Shown in pieces: positions 42,021 to 53,166 of a DNA stretch of 64,000 nt (position 1 is the first letter of the stretch; the number at the start of each line of letters is the position of its first letter). The position numbers and the translations under genes are program-made. Origin of the DNA: Leguminivora glycinivorella (Eukaryota; Arthropoda; Insecta; Lepidoptera; Tortricidae); assembly GCF_023078275.1 (NCBI RefSeq), contig NC_062978.1:19057883-19121882 (forward strand), given 5' to 3'. The notes under the pieces are model-generated. The model saw only the letters and a program-made list of their open reading frames with translations, was not told the origin of the DNA and ran no database searches.

Positions 42021-42300
42021 TAGGGTTCCGCACCAAAAAGGTACAAAAGGAACCCTTATGGCGCCGCTCTGTCCGTCTGTCACATTGCTAAATATCTCAA
42101 GAACTGCTTATGCTATCGATTTGAAATTTGGAACCGTTATGAACGTTGTTAACCTCTACAAATTGAAGGTATATTTTTTTAACCCCAATCTGCTTTGAGG
42201 AAACCTCGTCAGGCATACAACAGGCGAAGCGTATGCAGAAAGAAATTCCTCTGGAACCACTCAACCCCCTATCTTTATTGTAGGCTGTGAGAATACCCTT
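42021..42300 (+). repeat. AGGGTTCCGCACCAAAAAGG repeat
   Basis: AGGGTTCCGCACCAAAAAGG, then TACAAAAGGAACCCTTATGG, CGCCGCTCTGTCCGTCTGTC and CAAATTGAAGG-type sequence mark a dispersed moth repeat. The first 40 bases fold (GGGTTCC...GGAACCC). It is related in style, but not the same, as the repeats at 10972 and 12546. Confidence 0.6.
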
Positions 42301-45189
42301 ACCGACGGCGAGCAGTGAAAAGCTGCAACTCTATGTGCGTTGCCACTAAATTATAATTAACTTCATTGTATGGAATGTTGCCTCATATAGCATGAGGACT
42401 GGGGGCATGAGGACTCTAGGGCCTCTGATTGTACCAATTACTTTTAAAAATCATAATACCTACTACCTATTCAGTGTCCACTCTGGGTACTTCTCATTCG
42501 TCCGCGCCATCAGAGCGGGTTGTCCGTCAGTCCGCTGCCCTATAATTATCGCGTCAGTCCATATGTTTAAAAAAGGAACGGTTTAAAATTGGAATACGTT
42601 TTGAACTTTGACACTATTACGTTGGAATCACACGATTAAGTTACCTGTAATGTAATAGCTGTTCGGGTTGACTGACAACGTTGAAGGGTTAAGAACACAT
42701 CCATATGTGTACAAAGAATGAAAGTAGACCGGTTTAATTCCAGAGTGTCTATAGTTAGACCAAATTAAGTTGGCAACGATTTTGATAGGCATGTAAGTGC
42801 ACGAATTTATTAAACGTTATATGTACATGTAGGTAATTCAGCTGCGTCTTCCCAAATGATCATCGACGACTGGAGAATTATTTGTGCGCAGTGATATCTC
42901 ACTGCCTGTGTTACATACACTCTGTCTCACGTACGCAAATCGACAAACGACTTGATTTTAGCACGCGCGCTTTTATTGTTAAATGTATGCACCTTAAAAA
43001 TGACCTAAGTACCTTAGTAGAAATACCTACACATACGCACCAAAACCAGTGATCAATGGTCCCCTTTACAAAAGCGATTGCCAACCTGCTCTTTTAATCC
43101 AAAGGAAAACTAATAGACCTTGCCGGCAAACAAAATAACGGCAAAGAAACGTGCCAACCGATCAAGAAAAGACCGTCAATCAAATAATGACCGTAACCAA
43201 CAATTTAGTGACACAATAACCTGCACTAATCACCAATCACTGCCCCGTTATACCGACGACAAACACCGACAAAAACTAATCGTCGAACATCAATTTGTAC
43301 GCTTGTGTGTCAAATGCTTAAAACATCTCTTTACAAATCGGACCGCTGTTTTGATTCAGTACAAACAATTTCGGACTGGACTTAAACTGTATCTGAATTG
43401 AGACCTTAAACCGATTCAGTTGGGTGTGTTACCGTCCAGTTTGTTCTGTACGGTCAATAATGGAATTAAAGCACACTGTGTTAATATTTACTGTGCAGTT
43501 GTTGATTATCATGTGACGCTGCGTTTCGTATTCTGTGTCATTTTTATTATACTGGGATAGAATCCGGATTGCTAGTGTGTAGTAATTTATTGCTACAAAA
43601 TATTTCGATTTTTCACGCAAACAAAAGAACGGATTTGAGTAACAGGTGATTCATATTTTCAAATATGATTACAATTGGTTAAGTTTGGAGGAAACAGTCC
43701 AGGGCAAAACCTCAGTTTTAGGGATTTTAGGTAGGTACGCAAGGTTTTTCTCATGAGTTGTCCATATTACACAGTTTTTTGACAACATATAACAAAATTT
43801 GACAAATCAAATACCCACAAAATACGTCTACAAATTTTCTCCAAAAATAAGGTAATACTAAAAACTAGATTGGCCTGGCGATTTATAACTTTTAGACATA
43901 AGAAAATAAATATTTTTACAGTCGTAGGTTAAACTTTCCGCAAGGCATTATAGAACTATGGGATAATTTAAATTTTATAGTTGATTGTGTCATAACCACT
44001 CCTAGTCAATATTTTTGCCATAACCACTCTCAGCCAGCTCGGGGAATACAGCCCGAATTCTCTAGGCTAGGCTGAGTTATTATTCCTATCTTCTGCATTC
44101 ACTGACACGAAAATATTATACCGCACTGCAATACATTTCTGAATTCGCCGCCTAAACTGTAAACGGTGGATGATGCGTCACTAGTGTCACCACGTGTCCG
44201 ATGACGATTTAGATAGCGATCCGTTCCATTCCGTCCGGTTCTCGCATTTCCATTTAGATGGCCACCCTAAGTCGTTAACGTTCGGCTTGGAAGCGAAGGG
44301 GTTAGAAGAATTCGGATTTGAACAAAAGAAATGTGTTCGATTTTTGAATTGTGAAGCTAAAGGCTGGTACAGCCGAGACGAATTACTGTCATCCTGAATA
44401 TGTATGGATATTGTGCTGTAAACGTGCAGTTTGCTGGCAGGCATTCAGCGTGAGGTACCCATAGAAATTACAGTCGGATTACTGGGTAAGTATTAATGCT
44501 ACAATCAAGCACCTGCAATACCTACATACTTTGAAAAGCTGAAATAATAATCTCTGAATGATATTATTTAGTCATACGTATCGTTCGTGCTGCGATAAGA
44601 TTCATTTGCCTACTGCATTTTGGAAAGTACGTCCATAAGATATAGAGTAGATATCAGTGTACATAAGACTACATACTTTTTACCTACATCCGTGTATTTT
44701 CCAAATAAATAATTGTCATTTCAAAAATTATTGATGCTTCTGTTCCTACTTATATTCATACATCATACATAAACTCATCTCAGGAAAAAACATCTTTAAT
44801 TTCAAAATTTTCTTTGGATATTATGTCATTGACTTCCTTAAGACTTAAGCAAGGTAAGCATTTTATTTATTACGTATTTTCATATATTTTTCATGGTAAT
44901 TTAATTACGTATTTTAACTAAGTAATTACACTGTTTATCGATGTCGTATAATGTTTGGTGTAAATACCTAACGTTAGGTAGAAATGTATCAGAGATGCAA
45001 ATAATCATGACCCCGTTCCCACATTTATTAACAAGCTGCATCACATAAGCTCTAAATCCTATCACGGTAAACGCAATAATTCCGGCGGCAATCAGCAAAA
45101 TGTTTGTATTTGATCCCTATTCGGCGCGGACGCACAATCACTTCACATTATGGAGGCTTTCAAAGGAGGTGGCTGCCCACCGGCAATTT
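42301..45189. other. Long gene-free stretch
   Basis: Weak matches only: 43033-43115 to the SINE-like repeat at 1564 (minus), and 43668-43730 (GGAAACAGTCC, AACCTCAGTTTTAGGGATTT) to the inside of the TTAA MITE at 39234. Open frames at 43120-43401 and 44194-44397 are discussed under rejected items. Confidence 0.4.
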
Positions 45190-45900
45190 TGGGCGCCATC
45201 ATTTAATTTGGCCCTGATTATTGCACGGGCCGTTTTACGCAATAAAGTCGCGCGCTCGACGCAAGGGGTACGCGGCGAGCGGGAAATGAGCGCGAGAGGA
45301 TTAAGTAGCTAATTATAGTAAGAATTTGAAGGTTCTCGAGGCAAACTGAAAGACAGGACAGGCGATAGGTAGTTTATTTGGCAATTTTTGGGCGCCATCA
45401 TTTAATTTGGCCCTGATTATTGCACGGACCGTTGTACGCAATAAAGTCGCGCGCTTGACGCAAGAGGCATGCGGCGAGCGGGAAATGAGCGTGAGAGTTG
45501 GTAGGATTTGGAAGCTCTTGAGGCCAGCTGAAAGAAGGAGATCATGGCTTGGTCGCAAGAGGCGCGCGGGGCGTCGACAGGCAAATGAAGGTCGTTAATT
45601 TGGTATTTTTGGGCGCCATAATTTTGGTCCTGATTATAGTGATTATTGCACGGGCCGTTTTACGCAATAAAGTCGCGGCCTGGGCGCAAGACGCATCATG
45701 CGGCGAGCGGGAAATGAGAGTTGGTAGAATTTTGGAGCCTCCTGAGGTAAGCTGAAAGAAGGAGGTCATGTACCAATACGTTGATTTGTAATTTTGGGCG
45801 CCATCATTTAATTTGACCCTGATAATTGCACGGGCAGTTTTACGCAATAAAGTCGCGCGCTTGACGCAAGGGGTACGCGGCGAGCGGGAAATGAATTGTG
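45190..45900 (+). repeat. Four diverged copies of a GC-rich ~200-bp module
   Basis: GGGCGCCAT.ATTTAATTTGG, CTGATTATTGCACGG.CCGT, TTACGCAATAAAGTCGCG and CGGCGAGCGGGAAATGAG recur with starts at 45191, 45390, 45611 and 45796 (spacings 199, 221, 185). The core of about 120 bp is well kept while the sequence between cores drifts. The frames read through it are not conserved as protein across all copies. Homeodomain-type motifs (ATTTAATTTG, GATTATTG, CAATAAA) are in the core, but function is unknown. Confidence 0.8.
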
Positions 45901-46382
45901 CGAACAGGTAAACTTTTGAAGTAGGTTCTTGAGTCCAGTCTGCAACCCTAGAGGAGCTTAATCATAAGAAATGCCTTAGGTCAGTCCGTGTTACGAGTGT
46001 GCAGTGCAAATTAATTTCAAAGAATCTCAGTGTAAGTATACGCAGCAAAATCGTCGCGCGAGCGCGAAAAAGTTCGTTTGCATCTCGCTAGTGCAATAGG
46101 GCCTTAATTCGGACTGACGGTCCGGTGAAGCCTAAATCTGGTGGCTTGCAACATTAGCGGGGCACTATCGGATTAATTGAGTTAATTACACGACGGATTG
46201 AAACGTCCGCTGCCGCGGTTAGGAAAGTAGATTTAGAATGTACTAATAACAAATTAAGCTCTTTACTATTTTAGTGACACTTTTAGGGGTTCATGATTAT
46301 CTGCGCTACGCATGTGTTTCCCTGTAGTTAAGAGCGTTATAACATTTCGGCGTCGGGCGAAATTAGGTATTTTACCCGCCGC
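45901..46382. other. Gene-free stretch left of the inverted repeat
   Basis: GC-richer pieces (CGTCGCGCGAGCGCG near 46050) but no gene. The inverted repeat may extend leftwards into this region; the matching sequence would lie beyond the window. Confidence 0.35.
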
Positions 46383-46888
46383 GCGAGCCCAATATGCCGA
46401 CCCTTTCTAGCACGTCTTATCACTCGCTCGCACTACGATAATGGACAAAACAATCTTGATCCTTTCTATGGAATTTTGATAACAACCACAATCTACTATC
46501 TCGATATAAACTTTTGATTTCTAATAAACATTATTTTGTACGAAAATACTAGAATGTAGCGCAAAATAATATCAATTATGTTAAAATTTATTTAAAAAAT
46601 TAATTATAAAAGTAGATCCCATCCCAAATATTTGCTTTTGTTATATGAAAATTACTGTAATGCTGTATTATGATTACCTCTGTAATCCATTCCTTTGGAA
46701 TCGGTATAATATAGATTCCTGTAATATGGATTCCTCGGTAATCAAGTACTTAAGTATTTTGAATCCCACTTTACTTCGATTCCAGGCTTATTACTTTACT
46801 TCTTTATGTCACTCAAATTGTTTTTGGTTTACATGTCATTCTAGCATTTTCACTTTCACATTTCAAGTGCATATACCACGAGTATAGG

Positions 46889-47656
46889 TTTTCGGGTGTG
46901 CTGATTTAAAAATTAATGACCGATTTGGAATCTGTCATTGCTGACTGTCACTTTGACACAAAAGTCGTCATGGGTGTCGTAAAATAGGTTTTAGGGGGTG
47001 CTGATTCCAAAATTAATGACCAATGTGAAATCTGACATTGCTGACTGTCACTTTGACACAAAAGTCGTCATGGATGTCGTCAAATAGGTTTGCAGGGGTG
47101 CTGATTCCAAAATTAATGAACAATGTGGAATCTGACATTGCTGACTGTCACTTTGACACAAAAGTCGTCATGGGTGTCGTAAAATTGGTTTTAGGGGTGC
47201 TGATTCCAAAATTAATGACCAATATGGAATCTAACATTGCCGACTGCCACTTTGACACAAAAGTCATCATGGGTGTCGTAAAATAGGTTTTAGGGAGTGC
47301 TGATTCCAAAAATAATGACCAATGTGGAATCTAACATTGCTGACTGTCACTTTGACACAAAAGTCGTCATGGGTGTCGTCAAATAGGTTTCGGAGGTGCT
47401 GATTTGAAAATTAATGACCGATTTGGAATCTTGACATTGCTGACTGTCACTTTGACACAAAAGTCGTCATAGGTGTCGTCAAAAAGGTTTCGGGGTGCTG
47501 ATTCCAAAATTAATAACTATTTTGGAATCTCACAGTGCTAATTGTCATTTTGACACAAAAGGAATCATGGGTGTAGTCAAATAGTTTTAGGGGGTACTGA
47601 TTCCAAAATTAATGAAATGATTTAAAAAGTCATGACCGATTTGGAACCTGACATTG
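46889..47656 (+). repeat. 100-bp satellite, forward block, about 8 units
   Basis: Unit: GTGCTGATTCCAAAATTAAT, GACCAATGTGGAATCTGACA, TTGCTGACTGTCACTTTGAC, ACAAAAGTCGTCATGGGTGT, CGTAAAATAGGTTTTAGGGG. Each unit has an internal inverted pair GATTCCA...TGGAATC. Units here are more diverged from one another than in the reverse block. Confidence 0.9.
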
Positions 47657-48925
47657 CACAGTACCCCTGGAAACCTATTTGACAACAACCATAACGACTT
47701 TTATGTCAAAGTGACAGTCAGCAATATCAGATTCCAAATTGATCATTAATATTGAGATCAGTACCCATGAAAACCTATTTTACGACACCCATGACAACTT
47801 TTGTGTCAAAGTGACAGTCAGCAATGTCAGATTCCACATTGGTCATTAATTTTAGAATCAGCACCCCCTAAAACCTATTTTACGACACCCATGACGACTT
47901 TTGTGTCAAAGTGACAGTCAGCAATGTCAGATTCCAAATTGGTCATTAATTTTGGAATCAGCACCCCTAAAACCTATTTTACGACACCCATGACGACTTT
48001 TGTGTCAGAGTGACAGTCAGCAACGTCAGATTGAACATTGGTCATTAATTTTGATATCAGCACCCCCTAAAACCTATTTTACGACACCCATGACGACTTT
48101 TGTGTCAAAGTGACAGTCAGCAATGTCAGATTCCACATTGGTCATTAATTTTGGAATCAGCACCCCTAAAACCTATTTTACGACACCCATGACGACTTTT
48201 GTGTCAAAGTGACAGTCAGCAATGTCAGATTCCACATTGGTCATTAATTTTGGAATCAGCACCCCTAAAACCTATTTTACGACACCCATGACGACTTTTG
48301 TGTCAAAGTGACAGTCAGCAATGTCAGATTCCAAATTGGTCATTAATTTTGGAATCAGCACACCCTAAAACCTATTCTACGACACCCATGACGACTTTTG
48401 TGTCAGAGTGACAGTCAGCAACGTCAGATTGAACATTGGTCATTAATTTTGGAATCAGCACCCCTAAAACCTATTTTACGACACCCATGACGACTTTTGT
48501 GTCAAAGTGACAGTCAGCAATGTCAGATTCCACATTGGTCATTAATTTTGGAATCAGCACCCCCTAAAACCTATTTTACGACACCCATGACGACTTTTGT
48601 GTCAAAGTGACAGTCAGCAATGTCAGATTCCAAATTGGTCATTAATTTTGGAATCAGCACACCCTAAAACCTATTCTACGACACCCATGACGACTTTTGT
48701 GTCAGAGTGACAGTCAGCAACGTCAGATTGAACATTGGTCATTAATTTTGGAATCAGCACCCCTAAAACCTATTTTACGACACCCATGACGACTTTTGTG
48801 TCAAAGTGACAGTCAGCAATGTCAGATTCCACATTGGTCATTAATTTTGGAATCAGCGCCCCCTAAAACCTATTTTACGACACCCATGATGACTTTTGTG
48901 TCAAAGTGACAGTCAGCAATCTGAG
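47657..48925 (-). repeat. 100-bp satellite, reverse block, about 12-13 units
   Basis: The same unit in the opposite orientation, beginning at the junction near CAGTACCCCTGGAAACC (47657). Variant units (CACACCC, TCAGAGTGACAG, GTCAGATTGAACATTGG) recur at a spacing of about 300 bp, suggesting a three-unit higher-order repeat. Confidence 0.9.
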
Positions 48926-49182
48926 GTACTACATATTTGTAATATGAAAGTAATCAAGTCAATAATTTCAGTTATTTTGAATCGACTATGATTCCGAATT
49001 ATTGGTAATAGTAATTATTGTATAGATGATTAGTGATTCCTTTACATGTAATGGTAATTTACCGTTTCACTTGATTACATTACAAGTAATCTGACACCCA
49101 GTAGTGGATTACAAAGTAAAATCAAGTAATCGTGTAATCCGGAATCGATTACGATTTCCCCATCTCTGGGTTTAGTTATATG

Positions 49183-49355
49183 GTTCATTGGTACTGGTGA
49201 CCACCATCTGGCTCCATCATCAGACCCTGAGTACCACCTCTTGTCAAAGGTCTTGTTGAGACGAACCCAACGAGCCTAAACACGAAGTCGTTTACTTACA
49301 TGGTTCACTGGTACTGGTGACCACCTTCTGGCTCCATCATCAGATCCCGAGTACC
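49183..49355. repeat. 120-bp tandem dimer
   Basis: GGTTCATTGGTACTGGTGAC...GGCTCCATCATCAGACC recurs 120 bp later (49303) with few changes. The same dimer is mirrored in the right arm at about 61015-61190. Confidence 0.8.
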
Positions 49356-50232
49356 ATCTTGATATGTCTTATCATCTTGACCGTATTGTAATTTTTACAT
49401 ATTTATCATCATAACGTTGTAATACTTTAACATTCAAACATAACAAAATATTACAAAAGCAAATATTTACGGATCTAGGATCAAATTCGTTGGTCGCTGT
49501 TTACACACACACAATGCGAGGATAGCCCGTGTATAAACAAGGCGTCCGACCCACACAACGATAAATATTCTCGACGTTTGCGATCAGAACTCGGAGAGCG
49601 AAGTGACATACGTCTCACCTATACGAGCTCCGGCGCGGCACTGAAATCGCAGGCGTCCGTCGCCGGTCAAATAGCGACAGGAAGGCTAATTTTCAAAAAT
49701 TGGCAAAAAATCATTATATAATATTATAACGACAAATGTATAACAGCAATTTAAGCAGATTGTACAGATTATTTATATACTAAAATAACTTCGATAACAT
49801 GTAGATTTTCGGAGAAATGATCACTTGTTTCAATGTATTTTCAAGACAAAATTGAGTTCGTTTTACTTTCAATTTCTCAATTTCAAAGGATTAAATGATA
49901 AATATTGTTTAATGGGCCTTAAGTACAAGATATTTGGAACTTAAATTTACCTCATTTATGAGAGTGAGCTTATCAAATTGTTGATAATAAGAGCTCCGAA
50001 TTCTGTGCTTCACGCGGTTTTTCCTAAACGAGCATCAGGAAAACAATCATTACTAATTGAAAAAGCTTTTTTTTCCATATGTTTTTTAATTAACCGACAG
50101 TTAATAAGATGTTCTAACTGAAACAAGTACTTTCACTGTCTTTTAGTATGAGTAAAGTGTACAATTTTGTCGATAAATATTGTGCATTTTACAATATATC
50201 GCCTTTTTTTGTCATAGCGCTCTTAATAGTTG

Positions 50233-51767
50233 AAAATCATCATGAAGGAAACAGACTAATCTCATTAGGTTAGAAAGCTCAGTCTAGTTTATTTTTATTT
50301 TTAATAGGTTCTAATTTACGTGTATTTAACGTGTATAAGGAGTGCCTAAATAACTTTCAAATAAATATTATTAGCGCGACCAGGCAAGGTCGGCTGTCCG
50401 CTCAACGCTCATCAAACATCATAAATATTATGTTTTACTTTATCCCACATTCATTTCATTAAATGTAAAACTCATATTAATTATACAAATTTAAAACACC
50501 ACAAAATTTGTAAATAAATATCTACAAGAGTGAAATTCCGATTTTATCCCCAACTCAAATAACAATTTTTCCTTAAATACTTTATTACGCACTCCGCGGT
50601 ATTCATAAAACATAATTAACTTTAGAACCTAATATTTACATAAATATTTATGAGTGTTTTCTATTTTCAATGAAATGCAGCCTTTTCATACTTGCCTTGG
50701 AATAGCGTGGACCTTTTCACCTTCTAGGAGCGGCTTTTGAAGGTCACTTTTTCCTAGGGTTATTATACGCGTAAATTCAGCTCTCAGAAGTTCTCATTAT
50801 TGCGTGCACGAAGGCAGTTTAAAGTGGCGTCAACGAACTTAGGTTATTTTTAAGATGAAAGCGAAGGAACGCGAAATGAGGCTACCTATATGAAAAGGCT
50901 TTCATACAAACGAAGTCCTAATTTGTCTCACATGATGGTAACATTATCGAACATTATTCGATACAATTTGTTGCAGTTATATAAAAATTATCAACGACAA
51001 AAATATTTATCCTACAAAATAAATAAGTAGCTTAAACTTTTAAATTATTATGGAGCTAGAAGCATTTAATAAAAATAATGTATTTAGCATTTTTACAAAC
51101 ACTCATACATATTTATCTAACAAGAAAAACATTTTTCCGGTTTTAATTTTGTATAAAAATAACACAAACCCAGAAGGGCGATGGTAAAAATAAGTTCGTA
51201 CATCAAATTGTGTAATATTTTCCATAATGTTAATATGTATTCGAACAGGAAAGTGAGTTCTACGTTCTACATTTGTATGGGAAAGCGGCCGTCCCCTGTT
51301 CTGTTAAAATGAATTTGAGTTTATAGAACAGCTTGCTCCAATGAAGTTCAAATTAATTGGCCGCTTTTCAATTTTGATCGTTTAATAGCAAAAGTATAAA
51401 ATTATTTGATAAATGTGAAGGTGAAATGAGTTTACCATTTGGCTAGGATCAGATGATATAAATAAACTTATTATTATTTAGTAAAACGTTTAAAATAATT
51501 ATAATAATGATAAAACCTTTTATTTCGGACAAACAGGGTATCCATAGAAAGTTAGTAACATGCCGAATCTTAATCTAGTGTTTTTATTTCAAAACTTATT
51601 GTCTACTAATTTATAATATTACATCACCTATATTTCATATGTCGCTCCACTTTTAATCTGCTTGGTCCAGGTAGCGCAAGATCGGACAGTCGAACCTATC
51701 AGCGATTATAAAAATAAAGAAATAACGAGTGGCATCTCTTTGTGTCTTCTCAGATGGTCTATTTATC
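50233..51767. other. Gene-free left part of the spacer
   Basis: AT-rich, unrecognised. It holds the point where left and right arms lose similarity (50232). Confidence 0.4.
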
Positions 51768-51890
51768 TAAGGCCCATTTGCACCAACCACTTAACTCGGG
51801 GTTAGTGGGCTGTTAACTGTCAAATTCCATATAAAATGGTCGGTTAACCCGAGGGTTAACCCTCCATTTTCGTTGGTACACGTGGCCCTA
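51768..51890. repeat. MITE with GGCCCATTTGCACCAAC ends
   Basis: AGGCCCATTTGCACCAACCA at the left pairs imperfectly with GTTGGTACACGTGGCCCT at the right, with inner GGTTAACCC and GGGTTAACC motifs. TA occurs on both sides. It is of a kind common in moths. Confidence 0.6.
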
Positions 51891-52521
51891 AGGCGTTATC
51901 TTTTGTTCTTCATAACAACTAAATGAAGGTTGTATTGACTGTTGCAATATGAAAGTCTAATAATCTAGAAATTTGTTTAACAAATATTGTAGCATACAGC
52001 CTCAACTCCATGGACTGGTGGTTTTTACTATAAAGTTTTCGATTAGCTATTGTATTCCTTTAATCATTATTCCTTATTTCTTTGTAGCACTGATTCATCT
52101 CTTTCTTGGACTGGTTGGTGGTTGTAACTTTGTTGGATATGCTCTTGTCATCCTTATTCCTGCTTATTGGCGTCTGTCTGTCACTGCAATGATTTATGTT
52201 CAAAATTTGATTTTATTTATCCTACCTGTACTAAGTACGTAAAATACGTTACTGATAAATGCAGTTCGCAACAGCGAAACTTACCGTTCTGGTCTACAAC
52301 ATTTTTAACTATTTGTTTACAGAAAAACATTGAATCGTTTCATATTATTGATTGACATCACCATGTCACCATGTCAAAATGTCTTTCAAAGTTTTAAACT
52401 GACCAAAGAGTTAAGTTTGTATATTTTTAATGTAGGTTTATTCGTTTTAGACCATATTTTATAATTGGCTAGCGATAATTTTTAAATTTTAAATTTAGTT
52501 TATAAAATTCTCTAGCATGGG

Positions 52522-52560
52522 TATATAAGGGACCCTCATGCCAAACCCGGCAGTCATTCT
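52522..52560 (+). promoter_or_regulatory. LTR core promoter (TATA box and initiator)
   Basis: TATATAAG at 52522-52529, followed by CAGTCATT at about 52551, an arthropod-type initiator at the right distance. Transcription would run rightwards through the GC-richer R/U5 part to AATAAA at 53041-53046. Confidence 0.6.
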
Positions 52561-53115
52561 CTCGCTGTTTCTCAAGAAGTAACGAGCTTCCCCACACTTC
52601 CTTGCTTCCTTCCCCTTCCGCGCTTCCTTGGCCCGCACTTCAAGAAACCCTCTGCACGTCCTCTCCTCTTTCTGCGAGCTGTGAGCGCGTTCTCAAAATA
52701 CGCCTACGTTACATCGGCCTGGACGTGTTAAAATTGACCTCGTGAGCTACTACGCCTATCTGCTACAGGCTCCCATACGAACGTTGCTGACCGTGCCTGA
52801 CTCGGGCACTTGGGTTACATAACCGCGCTGGAACGTGGTTCTGCGCGCTGCACACGCTTCCCGCTGCGCGCCAATACTCCGAGTCCTCATACCCGCTGCG
52901 TGACACTACTTCGGAATACTTCCCCGTGTTCGCGCCCGCTGCGAACCACTACTTTAAGACTTCGTATCACTGCTGAAGATTACCTTTAATTTTTTATTCT
53001 TAGATACCTTGTGCCATATCGCCAAACAGTAGAGCCGTAAAATAAACGAACCTACCCCTGAATTACTTATTTTCATTTCACCTCACCTTTAAATTTACTT
53101 CACCCCAGGACAGCA

Positions 53116-53156
53116 GTTACGTACTCTTACAAAAGACTCTTGTAAGAGGACGTAAC
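53116..53156. other. Strong hairpin near the LTR 3' end
   Basis: A 17-nt arm (GTTACGTACTCTTACAA) pairs at 16 of 17 positions with TTGTAAGAGGACGTAAC around a 7-base loop. It lies six bases before the LTR terminus. Confidence 0.7.
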
Positions 53157-53166
53157 GCTACAATAT

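Larger units (their letters stand above)
46640..49168. mobile_element. Candidate satellite-bearing element inside the arm
   Basis: Both flanks of the satellite (46645-46810 and 48930-49160) are rich in GATTAC/GTAATC and GGAATC motifs. The right end, read inward, is CAGAGATGGGGAAATCGTAA, an hAT-like terminus (CAGAG). The left end is not clear and may be truncated. A mirrored copy is at 61203-63735. Confidence 0.45.
46383..50232 (+). repeat. Left arm of a giant inverted repeat
   Basis: From GCGAGCCCAATATGCCGACC at 46383 to AGCGCTCTTAAT at 50232 this arm is the reverse complement of 60149-64000, with only small differences, many of them in homopolymer length. Contents in order: GTAATC-rich flank, 100-bp satellite in one then the other orientation, GTAATC-rich flank ending CATCTCTG, a 120-bp dimer, a GC-rich patch (49500-49690), and unique AT-rich sequence. 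The outer limit is unknown because the right arm reaches the window edge. Confidence 0.95.
51988..53162 (+). mobile_element. Solo LTR of an LTR retrotransposon
   Basis: It begins TGTAGC (51988) and ends GCTACA (53162), inverted TG...CA termini. ATAT flanks both sides (51984-51987 and 53163-53166), a 4-bp target duplication as made by Ty3/Gypsy-type integrases. Inside are a TATA box (52522), an initiator 28 bases later and AATAAA at 53041. Length is 1175 bp. No gag-pol or second LTR is nearby, so an internal recombination product is likely. The open frame at 51973-52242 is chance. Confidence 0.65.

Noticed and set aside
43120..43401. 93-codon basic open frame
   Set aside because: It starts in what looks like a decayed SINE-like fragment and has no recognisable domain, splice context or promoter. 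Probably chance.
44194..44397. 67-codon frame beginning VSDDDLDSDPFHS
   Set aside because: It starts with GTG, there is an equally long frame on the opposite strand, and no domain is recognisable. The composition is coding-like, so an undetected exon is possible but unsupported.
45100..45847. Repeated protein-like frames (ALIIARAVLRNKVAR...)
   Set aside because: The frame is kept in part because the repeat is young. Unit spacing is not a multiple of three (199, 221, 185) and both strands are open.
46640..49168. CRISPR array or bacterial-type repeats
   Set aside because: Repeats are 100-bp contiguous satellites with no spacers, in eukaryotic sequence.
51973..52242. 89-codon hydrophobic frame resembling a membrane protein
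   Set aside because: It lies at the left end of the solo LTR (U3) and is hydrophobic because the DNA is T-rich. No other support.
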